From the NCBI RefSeq assembly GCF_009910325.1, contig NZ_SUMG01000009.1:1-64000 (forward strand): DNA of 64,000 nucleotides. The letters run 5' to 3'. A program made the position numbers and the translations under genes. Below, in pieces: positions 8,954 through 17,705 of this stretch (positions within the stretch are counted from its first letter, which is position 1; the number at the start of each line of letters is the position of its first letter). The notes beneath the pieces were generated by a model. That model was not told the origin of the DNA, made no database searches, and saw nothing but the letters and a program-made list of their open reading frames with translations. Source of the DNA: Isachenkonia alkalipeptolytica. GTDB taxonomy: Bacteria > Bacillota > Clostridia > Peptostreptococcales > T1SED10-28.

Positions 8954-10366
8954 TCATTTCACAAGCCGAATGGAAAGTATTCGTTGAGTTTCCTCCGTGA
9001 CTTTATATTTATCACTTATTCGATACCCCACTACCCATAAAATATCTTTTTCATGACAGATCAGGGGGATTAAATCCCTCTCCCGCCGATCCACTTTGCA
9101 GTCAATCAAAAAGTCCTTCAGCTTTTTTTTCCCGGAAAGACCCAGGGGCCAAAACCGGTCTCCCTCTCTTCGGTTTCTGACAAGGATCTTTCCCTTAATT
9201 TTGTCATAATCGAAGTATTTCACAAACTTATCCCTGCTGACTTTAGACACCTCATCCTTGGAAAACACCTTCAGTTCAAAACTTGCCTTCAAGGGATGGA
9301 CATAGGTGATCTCTCCCACTGCCAGTTCTTCCTTAAAAGACTCCACGTCTTCTTTGCTTCCCCGGGTGAAAATCAGTTTGTCATAACTGATGAAGGCTTC
9401 AAGGTTCATCGGTAAGTGGAGGGCTTTTCCCGTCGCTTTTTTTGCCAGCAGCCCCAAGAGGTTTTGCACCTGCTGATAACTTAACAGCTCTCCCCTTCCC
9501 AAGAGCTCTTCCCCGGCCCGTCGAAGGATCCGGGCTTTGATTGCCGGGTGCTGCTTTTCTAAGGCGGGAATCGAAAAAGATACCTGATCTTTTTTCTCAA
9601 AACACACCAGCTCTTTATACCTACCTTCCCCTTCTTGTTCAAGGTAATCATAATCCTCTTTTAAAATGTTCGCGGTTTTCACCAGGCTTTGTAAGACGGA
9701 AGGGTTGTAGTTTTCCTCCAGGTAGGGAATCAGTTCTCGGCGGATTTTGTTGCGGTGATAAATACTGGTTAAGTTTGTTTGATCGGTCCGGGGAGCTAAA
9801 TTATGATCGTTGCAGTAAGCCTCGATTTCCCCGCGGGACACATCAAGCAGAGGACGAATAACCTGATCCCTTTTATACTGGATCGCCGTAAGGCCCTGCA
9901 TTCCTGTGCCTCGCAAAAGACGCATCAATACGGTCTCCGCCTGATCGTTTTTGTTGTGCCCCACCGCAATTTTGGAGGCCCCCACTTTTTTCAGGACTTC
10001 CTCAAAGAACTCATACCGAAGGATTCGCCCCGCCTGTTCCGAGGTTAGCTGCTGCTCTTTGGCATAGGTCTGCACATCCATGCTTTTGACAAAACAGATA
10101 ATGTCCAGTTCCTCACATAGGTTCAGGACGTACTGGGCATCCATCTGGGCGTCGATTCCCCGGATATTATGATTTAAATGAGCCCCGTATACTTCAATCC
10201 CCAAACGGGATTTCAATCGATGGAGTAAATGCAGCAAGGTTACGGAATCCGGTCCTCCGGAAACCGCCACTACAATTTTATCTTCGGCTTTTAGCAATCG
10301 GTGCTCATCAATGGTATTCAATAGTTGTTTTACGATGCTTTCTTCGGTTGTTTCGTCACTCTTCAT
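8954..10366 (-). CDS. tilS: tRNA(Ile)-lysidine synthase
   Basis: Protein of 470 residues that converts the wobble cytidine of the AUA-reading tRNA(Ile2) to lysidine with ATP and lysine. The N-terminal PP-loop SGGPDS is at about 35-40. Substrate-binding and C-terminal TilS domains follow (the FWPLGLSGKKKLKDFLID stretch is typical). GAGGAGATTCT precedes the ATG. Placement just upstream of ftsH on the same strand is the common Firmicute order, but the hpt gene usually between them is absent. The gap is about 100 bp. Confidence 0.95.
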   Translation of the reverse strand: MKSDETTEESIVKQLLNTIDEHRLLKAEDKIVVAVSGGPDSVTLLHLLHRLKSRLGIEVYGAHLNHNIRGIDAQMDAQYVLNLCEELDIICFVKSMDVQTYAKEQQLTSEQAGRILRYEFFEEVLKKVGASKIAVGHNKNDQAETVLMRLLRGTGMQGLTAIQYKRDQVIRPLLDVSRGEIEAYCNDHNLAPRTDQTNLTSIYHRNKIRRELIPYLEENYNPSVLQSLVKTANILKEDYDYLEQEGEGRYKELVCFEKKDQVSFSIPALEKQHPAIKARILRRAGEELLGRGELLSYQQVQNLLGLLAKKATGKALHLPMNLEAFISYDKLIFTRGSKEDVESFKEELAVGEITYVHPLKASFELKVFSKDEVSKVSRDKFVKYFDYDKIKGKILVRNRREGDRFWPLGLSGKKKLKDFLIDCKVDRRERDLIPLICHEKDILWVVGYRISDKYKVTEETQRILSIRLVK

Positions 10367-10458
10367 AGAATCTCCTCACTTTATAGAGTACCTATTCATT
10401 ATGATAACATAAGATGCCCCTATAGCCTATGGCATATTTGTGCTCTATGAGGTTTTTT

Positions 10459-11640
10459 TTACCCTTCCAGGAAATCCATGGCAGTTTTAGCATACAGGGC
10501 GGCCACCATACCCAGTCGATTTTCATCAATGTCAAAATGAGGGTTGTGAAGATTGTACACCAAATTCTTTTCCTCATCATAATTTCCGATTCTCAAAAAG
10601 GTTCCCGGAATTCTTTCCAGATAAAAGGCAAAATCCTCTCCGGCCATGGAGGGCTTCTTTCCCTCCAACACCCGTTCTTTGCCCAGAAGTTCCTCTGCAA
10701 CCCCTTGGGCAAATTCCGTAAACTCTTCATTATTAATGGTTGCCGGGTATAAATGGGTGATTTTCAGGGAGTAATCCGCTCCGTAATAGTCTGTAACATT
10801 TTTTACGATGTTTTCAATTTTCTCCGGGAGGGCCAGCCTCAGTTCATTGTTTAAGGTTCGAAAGGTTCCCTTTAACAGGGCTTTATCCGGCATAACATTA
10901 TAGGTTTCTCCCGCCTGAAAGGAGCAGATGGATATCACCAGATTTTCCAAAGGGTCCATCCCTCGGCTGGTTAAACTTTGTAACCGCTGAAGAATTTCCT
11001 GGCCGATCAGAATCGGATCAATATTTTCATGGGGCCTGGCCGCATGTCCGCCTTTTCCGTGAATTTCCAGGTACAATTGTCCCGTGGAAGCCATCACCGG
11101 TCCCTTGACCACCTCAACGCTTCCCCCCGGGGTGTCCGGCCAAACATGGCCTCCGAGGATTGCCTCTACCTTGGGATTATCCAATACCCCTTCTTCAATC
11201 ATGGGTTTTGCTCCCCCGGTGCTCTCCTCCGCCGGTTGAAAGATGAATTTCACATTTCCCTTTAATCGGGACTGATATTTTTTCAGCAATTTAGCCGCGC
11301 CGATCACATAGGTCATATGGGCGTCATGGCCGCAGGCATGCATTTTCCCCGACACCTTCGATCGGTAGGATGCGGTGCTCTCCTCCTGTAAGGGGAGGGC
11401 ATCCATATCTGCCCGAAGAGCAATGGTTTTCCCCGGTGCTTTTCCTCTCAACAATGCCACCACTCCGGTTTTCGCCACTCCCGTTGTCACTTCCAGTCCT
11501 ATATCCTTTAAAATCTTTGCAATCATGGCCCCGGTTCTTTCTTCTTCATATCCAAGTTCCGGATACTGATGCAACTGTCTTCGGATTTCGATCAGCTCTT
11601 CTTTTAATGCCTCGCCGCTTTTTAGCCAGGGTATATTCAT
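10459..11640 (-). CDS. M20-family amidohydrolase (N-acyl amino acid / peptide deacylase)
   Basis: Metal-dependent hydrolase of 393 residues in the M20D group (hippurate hydrolase, N-acetyl-amino-acid deacetylase, carboxypeptidase Ss1-like). Catalytic and metal motifs are visible: RADMDALPLQE, MHACGHDAH (about 99-107), FQPAEE, GHVWPD and MAGEDFAFY near the C-terminus. A dimerisation domain is inserted in the middle. It is probably cytoplasmic, as no signal peptide is seen. GAGGAGGCAAACC precedes the ATG. In a peptide fermenter it may release free amino acids from acylated ones. The exact substrate cannot be read from sequence. Confidence 0.88.
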   Translation of the reverse strand: MNIPWLKSGEALKEELIEIRRQLHQYPELGYEEERTGAMIAKILKDIGLEVTTGVAKTGVVALLRGKAPGKTIALRADMDALPLQEESTASYRSKVSGKMHACGHDAHMTYVIGAAKLLKKYQSRLKGNVKFIFQPAEESTGGAKPMIEEGVLDNPKVEAILGGHVWPDTPGGSVEVVKGPVMASTGQLYLEIHGKGGHAARPHENIDPILIGQEILQRLQSLTSRGMDPLENLVISICSFQAGETYNVMPDKALLKGTFRTLNNELRLALPEKIENIVKNVTDYYGADYSLKITHLYPATINNEEFTEFAQGVAEELLGKERVLEGKKPSMAGEDFAFYLERIPGTFLRIGNYDEEKNLVYNLHNPHFDIDENRLGMVAALYAKTAMDFLEG

Positions 11641-11753
11641 GGTTTGCCTCCTCTACAACACTTTTTTTACGACCATGGTTTTCCTTTCCTTGAATTCCAT
11701 AGCTCTCCCTAAACTTCAGAAAGTTTTGCATCCCGGATCTGCAAGGTTTTGCA

Positions 11754-12965
11754 TCAGTCCTTGGGATTGTTCAGCTTTAAACTGAAATAAAAGGTGCTTC
11801 CTCTTCCCAACTCGCTCTCCATCCATATTTTCCCTTTCATTAAGTCCACCATGCTCTTGGCGATGGTAAGGCCCAGTCCGGTGCCTCCATATCTTCGGTT
11901 AAAGGCCCCTTCGCTTTGGGTAAAGGGCTTGAAAATCCTCTGGCCCATTTCTCTGGAAATCCCTATTCCCGTATCCTGAATCGCGAACTGAATTTCCGAA
12001 TAATATTTGGTCTTTTTCCTTGCACCGGCCCTCACATGGATTTCTCCCTGTTCCGTAAACTTCAGTGCATTGTTTAAAAGGTTTTCCAAAACCTGCATCA
12101 CCTTTTCCCGGTCCCCGGATACCATCTTGGGGAGGGTTTCCTCCATATCCAGAAATAAAGAGACCCCCTTTTCCACCCCCTGGGGCTTATACTTAACCAG
12201 GAGTTCTTCCAGGAGCTCATGGGTATTAAACTTACGGTTTGCCAATTTCACATTATTGGTTTCGATTTTCGAAAGGTCCAGTACGTCCTGGATGACTTTG
12301 GAAAGATTTTTGGAGGATTGTTCAATTTCACCGATATATTCTCTTTGCTCTTCGTTTAATTCCGTATCCTTTAACAGATAAACAAAACCCAGAATCCCGT
12401 TCATGGGCGTATTGATCTCATGATTCATATTGGCTAAAAACTGATTTTTCATGTCGTTGGCCAGATGGGCCTGGTTTGCCAATCGATTGGAAGCCTTAAT
12501 GGCTTTTTCAAGTTTTTTGTTGATGTATTCCAACTCCACCTGTGTTCTTAAGAGCTCATCTTCCTTTTTTCTTTTCTCCGTAATATTATTGCCGATGCCC
12601 CGATATTCCAGAATCTCTTTCCCCTCTCCAATTTCCGGATACTCGGTGAGCTGCAGGGTTTTGATATTATGGTTTTTATCAAAAACCTCGATAGGATAGG
12701 TTCTTTTTCCTTTACCGGGACTTTCACTGGTATTGGATTTAAGCCGGCACATATCCATTTTCTTATTGATGGGATTATTGGTAAGAAAATTTCTGAATTG
12801 GCTGATAAACTCCTCACTGGTAAATCCTAATATATTTTTAATCGATGCACTCATATAGGTAAAGTCTCCGTCGGGATTTCGAGAATAAAAAAAATATTCA
12901 TCCCCGAAAGTCTCCAGGATCTGTTGTATTTTTTTGTCACTTCCCCAGCTTTCTTCCGTAATCAT
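11754..12965 (-). CDS. PAS-domain sensor histidine kinase (orphan)
   Basis: Cytoplasmic sensor kinase of 403 residues with no membrane segment. A PAS/PAC domain covers about 15-135. A short coiled coil leads into HisKA, with the phospho-accepting His in [14 protein letters not shown]. HATPase_c carries the N box ([11 protein letters not shown]), G1 (DTGIGI) and G2 (GGTGLGL). The C-terminus ends without a receiver domain. No response regulator lies next to it, so its partner is elsewhere. GGAGGAATTAGC precedes the ATG. It may sense a soluble or redox signal via PAS; no ligand can be assigned. Confidence 0.9.
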   Translation of the reverse strand: MITEESWGSDKKIQQILETFGDEYFFYSRNPDGDFTYMSASIKNILGFTSEEFISQFRNFLTNNPINKKMDMCRLKSNTSESPGKGKRTYPIEVFDKNHNIKTLQLTEYPEIGEGKEILEYRGIGNNITEKRKKEDELLRTQVELEYINKKLEKAIKASNRLANQAHLANDMKNQFLANMNHEINTPMNGILGFVYLLKDTELNEEQREYIGEIEQSSKNLSKVIQDVLDLSKIETNNVKLANRKFNTHELLEELLVKYKPQGVEKGVSLFLDMEETLPKMVSGDREKVMQVLENLLNNALKFTEQGEIHVRAGARKKTKYYSEIQFAIQDTGIGISREMGQRIFKPFTQSEGAFNRRYGGTGLGLTIAKSMVDLMKGKIWMESELGRGSTFYFSLKLNNPKD

Positions 12966-13044
12966 GCTAATTCCTCCATGGTCAAGATATACTGTCTAGG
13001 TTTCTACCCGATTTATCACTTTTAAAACTTCCCTAACAGAAAAA

Positions 13045-13070
13045 ACTGCAGAGATTTTTCTCTCCACAGT
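13045..13070 (-). terminator. Probable terminator of the cobO/ATP-grasp pair
   Basis: On the minus strand an imperfect stem (ACTG-TG-GAGA with TCTC-TG-CAGT) is followed by TTTTTTCTG. It sits about 95 bp past the ATP-grasp stop codon. The internal mismatch lowers confidence. Confidence 0.5.
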
Positions 13071-13164
13071 CTAGCGTTGCCTGTTGCTTTATTTCCTTTG
13101 GAAAGACCCTGTCCTACAGCGGTTCTATAAAGCGCCCTAGCCAAGAGCCTTTAGAACTCCCTTG

Positions 13165-14358
13165 TTATTGGTTTCTTTTGAACAGTCGTTTCGGAATCTT
13201 TTTCGCCATCATGCCATTGTACTTCAGCACCGGGCGAAGATCCTTCCAATCGAAAATCGCCGGCGCTTTGGGTCGCATCAGGGAGCCCAGCACCTCTTTA
13301 AGGGACCATTCCCCGGATTTCAAGTAGCCCCTTACGGCCCACAAATCCTCGTAAAGATACCAAAAAACCCGGTTTTTTGTTTCCCGAACCTCTTGGGGGG
13401 GCAAGGGGTTTCCCGTGAGATCCCGGTAAAGAATATAGGGCATGTTCAGTCCGATTTTTTCCAGCAAGGTGTTAAAGTTCACAATCCGCACATTGATTTC
13501 CATCAAATAGTACCTACCATTGTTTTCATCTTTTTTGAACTCCAACTCGGCGAAGCCTTTAAATCCGATATCCTCTAAAATCTTCTTTCCGTAATCGAAA
13601 ATATCTTCATTGTAATAATGTTCCGTGTACACCGAGGCTCCGTAATCATTAGGATATAACCTTAATAAGTGGAAGCTGCTGCAATGACTTACCCTTCCCG
13701 AGGCATTCACATAGGCATCAAAGGTATATTTGTTGGTATCGGGACCTTCAATGATCCTCTGCACCACCACCTTTAGATCCCTGCTTTCAGCTTTTTCAAT
13801 GGCTTCGGTCAGCTCCTGTTCATTTTGAACCTTGAAAAGCTTTTTGCGAAAGGTCTTCACAAAACTATGGGAGTCCACCGGCTTGACCACACAGGGATAG
13901 CCCAACTCTTCCCGGACCTTTTTATAGAGATTGTCCTCGCTAATTTCCAAGGTTTCGGGAACCAGGATTCCCCCTTCCTTCATCATGGCATAAAGCCGGT
14001 CCTTGTCCACAATGGTGCTTAAATAGCCCTGGGGAATATCCGGCAGCAAATAGACGGTTTTCAACCGGTCCCAGTAACGGTCCACCATTTCCACGTAGGG
14101 ATCCGCCGTGGGAATAAGCACCGGGGGGCGCTCCTGCTTTTTCCCATAGGCCATTAGATAATCGATAAACCCCTCGGGATCCTCTTTGTAGTAGGGGCCG
14201 ATCAGGGAGCTTGTTACGTATTTGGAATAGGATCCGTAGGCTTCCTCTTGATTGTAATCCACGGTTGTCACCGGTACCCCCATTTTTCCCAGACACCGAA
14301 CCGTACTCAGTCCGATGTAATAATTGGATCCCAATACCACAGCTTGATGTTTTTCCAT
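13165..14358 (-). CDS. ATP-grasp ligase, substrate unknown
   Basis: Protein of 397 residues with an N-terminal pre-ATP-grasp Rossmann-like part (QAVVLGSNYYIGLSTVRCLG) and a central ATP-grasp fold. Motifs include YPCVVKPVDSHSF for the nucleotide Lys and the metal region FAELEFKKD...YYLMEINVRI. It resembles carboxylate-amine ligases annotated as D-aspartate ligase or carbamoyl-phosphate-synthase-like. I start at the ATG at 14358; a TTG at 14370 in frame overlaps the cobO stop. It follows cobO directly, so the two are co-transcribed, but nothing else suggests a cobalamin role. Product unknown. Confidence 0.82.
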   Translation of the reverse strand: MEKHQAVVLGSNYYIGLSTVRCLGKMGVPVTTVDYNQEEAYGSYSKYVTSSLIGPYYKEDPEGFIDYLMAYGKKQERPPVLIPTADPYVEMVDRYWDRLKTVYLLPDIPQGYLSTIVDKDRLYAMMKEGGILVPETLEISEDNLYKKVREELGYPCVVKPVDSHSFVKTFRKKLFKVQNEQELTEAIEKAESRDLKVVVQRIIEGPDTNKYTFDAYVNASGRVSHCSSFHLLRLYPNDYGASVYTEHYYNEDIFDYGKKILEDIGFKGFAELEFKKDENNGRYYLMEINVRIVNFNTLLEKIGLNMPYILYRDLTGNPLPPQEVRETKNRVFWYLYEDLWAVRGYLKSGEWSLKEVLGSLMRPKAPAIFDWKDLRPVLKYNGMMAKKIPKRLFKRNQ

Positions 14359-14359
14359 T

Positions 14360-14878
14360 TTATTTCTCAATCCCCGTTCTGGACTTGACCCCTTGTTTAT
14401 AATAATGTTTGACTTCTTTCATCTCCGTAACCAGGTCCGCGGCCTCAATAATTTCTTCCTTTGCATAACGGCCGGTAATAATCAGTTCGATTTTTTCATT
14501 TTTATTCTTGATAATATCCAGTACCTCTTCCAGGGCAAAAAGATCGTAGTGCAGGGCGATATTCACTTCATCCATAATCACCACATCGTATTTTCCGCTC
14601 TTGATGATCCCCGCCATTTTCCGAAGCCCCCGCTTGGCAATCTCCACATCCTCTTTTTTAGGGCTGTTACAAATAAAACAATCCCGTCCATACTGCTCGA
14701 TGCGAAAACCGGGGAGATAATCCATGGCTTTTAACTCGCTGTAATCCATTCCTTTAACGAATTGTCCCATAAACACTTTTTTTCCGGCGCAAACCGCGCG
14801 CAGGGCAAGACCCAGTGCGGCGGTGGTCTTTCCTTTTCCGTCCCCGGTGTAAACCTGTACGTATCCTTTACTGTCCAT
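14360..14878 (-). CDS. cobO: Cob(I)alamin adenosyltransferase, CobO/BtuR type
   Basis: P-loop adenosyltransferase of 172 residues that makes adenosylcobalamin (or adenosyl-cobyrinate diamide) from ATP and the Co(I) corrinoid. Walker A is GDGKGKTTAALG near residues 12-23. FMGQFVKG and VIMDEVNIAL follow, as is usual for CobA/BtuR. It lies between two adenosylcobalamin-dependent pathways (methylmalonyl-CoA mutase and lysine 5,6-aminomutase) and probably supplies both. It overlaps or abuts the ATP-grasp gene. Confidence 0.93.
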   Translation of the reverse strand: MDSKGYVQVYTGDGKGKTTAALGLALRAVCAGKKVFMGQFVKGMDYSELKAMDYLPGFRIEQYGRDCFICNSPKKEDVEIAKRGLRKMAGIIKSGKYDVVIMDEVNIALHYDLFALEEVLDIIKNKNEKIELIITGRYAKEEIIEAADLVTEMKEVKHYYKQGVKSRTGIEK

Positions 14879-15067
14879 TGTAAAACTCCTCTCTGTTTTT
14901 TCTTTACTATATCATATTTTTTTCTTCCTTTGAATAACTTTCAACCTTATTCCAAAATCCCGAAAGTTTTTTAAGGTTTTTCGCGTCGCAAAATTTTTAT
15001 TGGGTATACATATAAAAATCACATAAAAGTTTGAAACAAAAGTCTTTATAAGGAAAGGAGCATGACT

Positions 15068-15298
15068 ATGACAAGCCCTAAAGATCTTAAAAATGATCAG
15101 AAAAAAAAGAAGACCTTGGTAAAATGCGAAGCCAAGGGGGGAAAGGAAGTTACCCCGGAAGAATGCGAATACCAGAACCAAAAAGATAAGGCAAGAGAAA
15201 AGGGCCGGGAAAAACCTCCGGAAAAATCCGCAGGTAGAGATGCCGGCAATCGGCTGTGTATCAACTGCGATAATTACCCTCCCTTTAATAAAATGTAA
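15068..15298 (+). CDS. Small charged four-cysteine protein, function unknown
   Basis: Hypothetical protein of 76 residues, very rich in Lys and Glu. Four cysteines (20, 33, 64, 67) with the terminal pair in CINC could bind zinc. I chose the ATG at 15068 because AGGAAAGGAG ends 7 nt before it; the ATG at 15062 is too close. A strong terminator follows 25 nt after the stop, so it forms a single-gene transcript, divergent from cobO. I do not recognise the family. Confidence 0.7.
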   Translation: MTSPKDLKNDQKKKKTLVKCEAKGGKEVTPEECEYQNQKDKAREKGREKPPEKSAGRDAGNRLCINCDNYPPFNKM

Positions 15299-15323
15299 GC
15301 CTAACTACATTCACTCCTCCCTA

Positions 15324-15359
15324 AAAAAGCGTGCCCCGAAGTATGGGGGCACGCTTTTT
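15324..15359. terminator. Bidirectional terminator between the small Cys protein and kamE
   Basis: Stem GCGTGCCCC (15329-15337) with GGGGCACGC (15346-15354), flanked by A- and T-tracts on either side, so it works on both strands. It ends the lysine operon from one side and the small gene from the other. Confidence 0.92.
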
Positions 15360-15388
15360 GCTTTCCTGGTGCACCGGTTCTCCCTCGA

Positions 15389-16144
15389 TTACACCAGTTT
15401 TCGTTGAACCATTTCATCCACCACAAAGGAGGCCACGTCCTCGGCATAGGACCCAATGCCAAACCCGGCGTCATAACCCAGTTCCTTGGCCAGTTCGTGA
15501 TTGAGTCTCGGTCCGCCGCAGACCACCACCATTTTTTCCCGAAGGCCTTCCGCCTCCAAGAGTTCGATCAACTCCGTTAAATTGGGAATGTGCACATCCT
15601 TTTGGGTAACCACCTGGGATACCAGGATGGCATCGGCCTTCAGCTCAATGGCTTTGGCCACCAGTTCTTCATTGGGCACCTGGGAACCCATATTCACCGC
15701 TTCGATGCCATTGTACCGTTCCAGCCCGTAATGTCCGTCATACCCTTTCATGTTCATTATCGCATCAATGCCCACGGTATGGGCGTCGGAACCGGTACAG
15801 GCCCCGATAATGGTGATGTCCCGTTTGATTTTTTCTTCAATGAAGGCTTCCACCTCTTTTTTCGACAGGGTTTCCACTTCTACCTTGGGTACTTCTATAC
15901 CGGTGTAGTCAATGGAAGCGGCACATCGGCCGTAGACCACGAAAAATGAAAATCCCGGCCCCATATTCTTCATGCTTACCACACTGGGATCCTCGAGCCC
16001 CATTTTCAGTGCCAGACGCCGGGCCGCCTCCTTGGCCTCCTCATCCGCCGACACCGGCAGGGTAAAACTCATTTGCACCATTCCGTCATTTAACGTGTCC
16101 CCGTAGGGTTTCACTTTGGTTAAATCCACCTTCTCCAATGCCAT
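15389..16144 (-). CDS. kamE: D-lysine 5,6-aminomutase beta subunit (B12/PLP binding)
   Basis: Cobalamin-binding subunit of lysine 5,6-aminomutase, which shifts the terminal amino group of beta-lysine (or D-lysine) to carbon 5. From the ATG at 16144 it is 251 residues. SDAHTVG holds the cobalt-ligand His, and the PLP-binding Lys lies exactly 11 residues later in IMNMKGY. That is the His133/Lys144 spacing known for the Clostridium sticklandii enzyme. GGGGGTG lies 6 nt before this ATG; a GTG nine nt upstream is in frame but lies in the ribosome site. One nt separates it from the kamD stop, indicating coupling. Confidence 0.95.
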   Translation of the reverse strand: MALEKVDLTKVKPYGDTLNDGMVQMSFTLPVSADEEAKEAARRLALKMGLEDPSVVSMKNMGPGFSFFVVYGRCAASIDYTGIEVPKVEVETLSKKEVEAFIEEKIKRDITIIGACTGSDAHTVGIDAIMNMKGYDGHYGLERYNGIEAVNMGSQVPNEELVAKAIELKADAILVSQVVTQKDVHIPNLTELIELLEAEGLREKMVVVCGGPRLNHELAKELGYDAGFGIGSYAEDVASFVVDEMVQRKLV

Positions 16145-16145
16145 T

Positions 16146-17705
16146 TTACGCACCCCCCTCTAACATTAAATCCACAAAGGGATTATAATAACCGGGATCT
16201 TTTTTCGTCACGCCGTCCAATCCTTTTCCGCCGGTTCGCATTCTTTTCACTCCGCCGAATTTCCCTTCTTCAATGGTTTTAAAAATGCCGTTCCGCTGGA
16301 TTTCAATTAACAGATCGTGGGCATTACTTAGTACGTCCTTGGCCCGGCTTTGAATGATCCCGTCTTCCTTAAAGGTAATTTCCGAGCCCAGGTCCCGGCA
16401 GTTATTGAAAATGTACTTGGCATTTTCGATGGCCAGGGCCCGGTCCTGAATATGGGGGGTGTGGATGGCTTCCGTCATCATCCCCAACAGCTGCACCTCC
16501 TGATTGGTCCAGATGGAAATCATATTAAACATGGCATCCTGGATATGCCCTTTGAAAATGTCTCCGGTTTTGAATTTCGTGGGCGGCATGTATTTCAGCG
16601 GAGCCTTGGGGAAAATTTCCCTTGCCATTTGGGCCTGGGCAAGCTCCCATAGGAATCCGTTTTTCAGATCGGGATGCATTTCGAAGGCATGGCCCAGACC
16701 CATTTGTTCTTCCGGAAGTCCGGCTTTTTTGGCAAACTGCTCATTAATAAACTGAGAGGCCAGTACCGTATGGGCTTCCTCCACGGCGTCGGCGGTGGTT
16801 AAGTAATTGTCCTCCCCGGTATTGATCATGATACCCGCAAATCCGTTGATGATTCTGGAAAAGTATTGATCCACCAAGGTTCGCTGCATATTGATATCCC
16901 GAAACAAAATGCCGTACAGGGCGTCGTTCAGCATCACATCCAGGCGCTCTAAAGCGCCCATGGCCGCAATCTCCGGCATACACAGTCCGGAACAGTAGTT
17001 GCAAAGATGGATGTATTTCCCCACTTCCTTGCCTACCTCGTCCAGGGCTTCCCGCATGATCCTAAAATTCTCCTGGGTGGCGAAGGTTCCTCCAAACCCT
17101 TCCGTAGTAGGGCCGTAGGGTACATAGTCCAGCAGGCTTTGAGCCGTACTTCGAATCACTGCGATGATATCCGCCCCCTGTAGTGCTGCGGATTTTGCTT
17201 GCATGGCATCCTCATAAATATTTCCCGTGGCTACAATCACATACAGGTAGGGCTTTTCTCCATCCCCGATGTTTTTCATATCATGGTCCCGTCGATCCCG
17301 ATTTTTTTGAATTTTTCCCACGGTCTCCTTGGCCACTTCATCAATAACCCCTTGAATATCCTTTTCATCCTTGATTTCGATTTTTGTAAGGTCCAGCTCT
17401 CCCCGGGATACGGCTTCGCCAATTTCCTGGGGACTTTTGTTTAGGGTTGCCATGGCATTGCCGATCCAAAAAGCGGCGCCTTTTCCCAGGCCTCCCCCCT
17501 GCTGGATGTTTTCCACCACCACATTGGGCAGTGGGGTGTCCAGTTCGTCCACGCCGTCAATGCCTAAGAGTCTTACCACCGTTCTTTCCACCGTAACCGT
17601 GGTATGCTCATCAATAAAATACTGCACGTCATCGGCAATGGTTCCTGCGGCCTGTCGGGCCTCCTGAATCATCTTTTGGTCCAGATTCAACTTGCTCTCC
17701 ATCAT
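16146..17705 (-). CDS. kamD: D-lysine 5,6-aminomutase alpha subunit
   Basis: Large TIM-barrel subunit, 519 residues against about 516 in characterised enzymes. It forms the PLP/adenosylcobalamin radical active site with KamE. Family stretches such as NYCSGLCMPEIAAMGALERLD and LGLGHAFEMHPD-type segments are present. Tandem ATGs at the start are preceded by GGAGGGTG; the second gives better spacing. The start overlaps the kamC stop (ATGATG), so it is translationally coupled. It acts in the second rearrangement of lysine fermentation, giving 3,5-diaminohexanoate for Kdd. Confidence 0.95.
   Translation of the reverse strand: MMESKLNLDQKMIQEARQAAGTIADDVQYFIDEHTTVTVERTVVRLLGIDGVDELDTPLPNVVVENIQQGGGLGKGAAFWIGNAMATLNKSPQEIGEAVSRGELDLTKIEIKDEKDIQGVIDEVAKETVGKIQKNRDRRDHDMKNIGDGEKPYLYVIVATGNIYEDAMQAKSAALQGADIIAVIRSTAQSLLDYVPYGPTTEGFGGTFATQENFRIMREALDEVGKEVGKYIHLCNYCSGLCMPEIAAMGALERLDVMLNDALYGILFRDINMQRTLVDQYFSRIINGFAGIMINTGEDNYLTTADAVEEAHTVLASQFINEQFAKKAGLPEEQMGLGHAFEMHPDLKNGFLWELAQAQMAREIFPKAPLKYMPPTKFKTGDIFKGHIQDAMFNMISIWTNQEVQLLGMMTEAIHTPHIQDRALAIENAKYIFNNCRDLGSEITFKEDGIIQSRAKDVLSNAHDLLIEIQRNGIFKTIEEGKFGGVKRMRTGGKGLDGVTKKDPGYYNPFVDLMLEGGA

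Noticed and set aside
14912-15181. Minus-strand hydrophobic 89-aa ORF
   Set aside because: Overlaps the supported small Cys gene on the other strand, no ribosome site, composition reflects antisense of Lys-rich codons.
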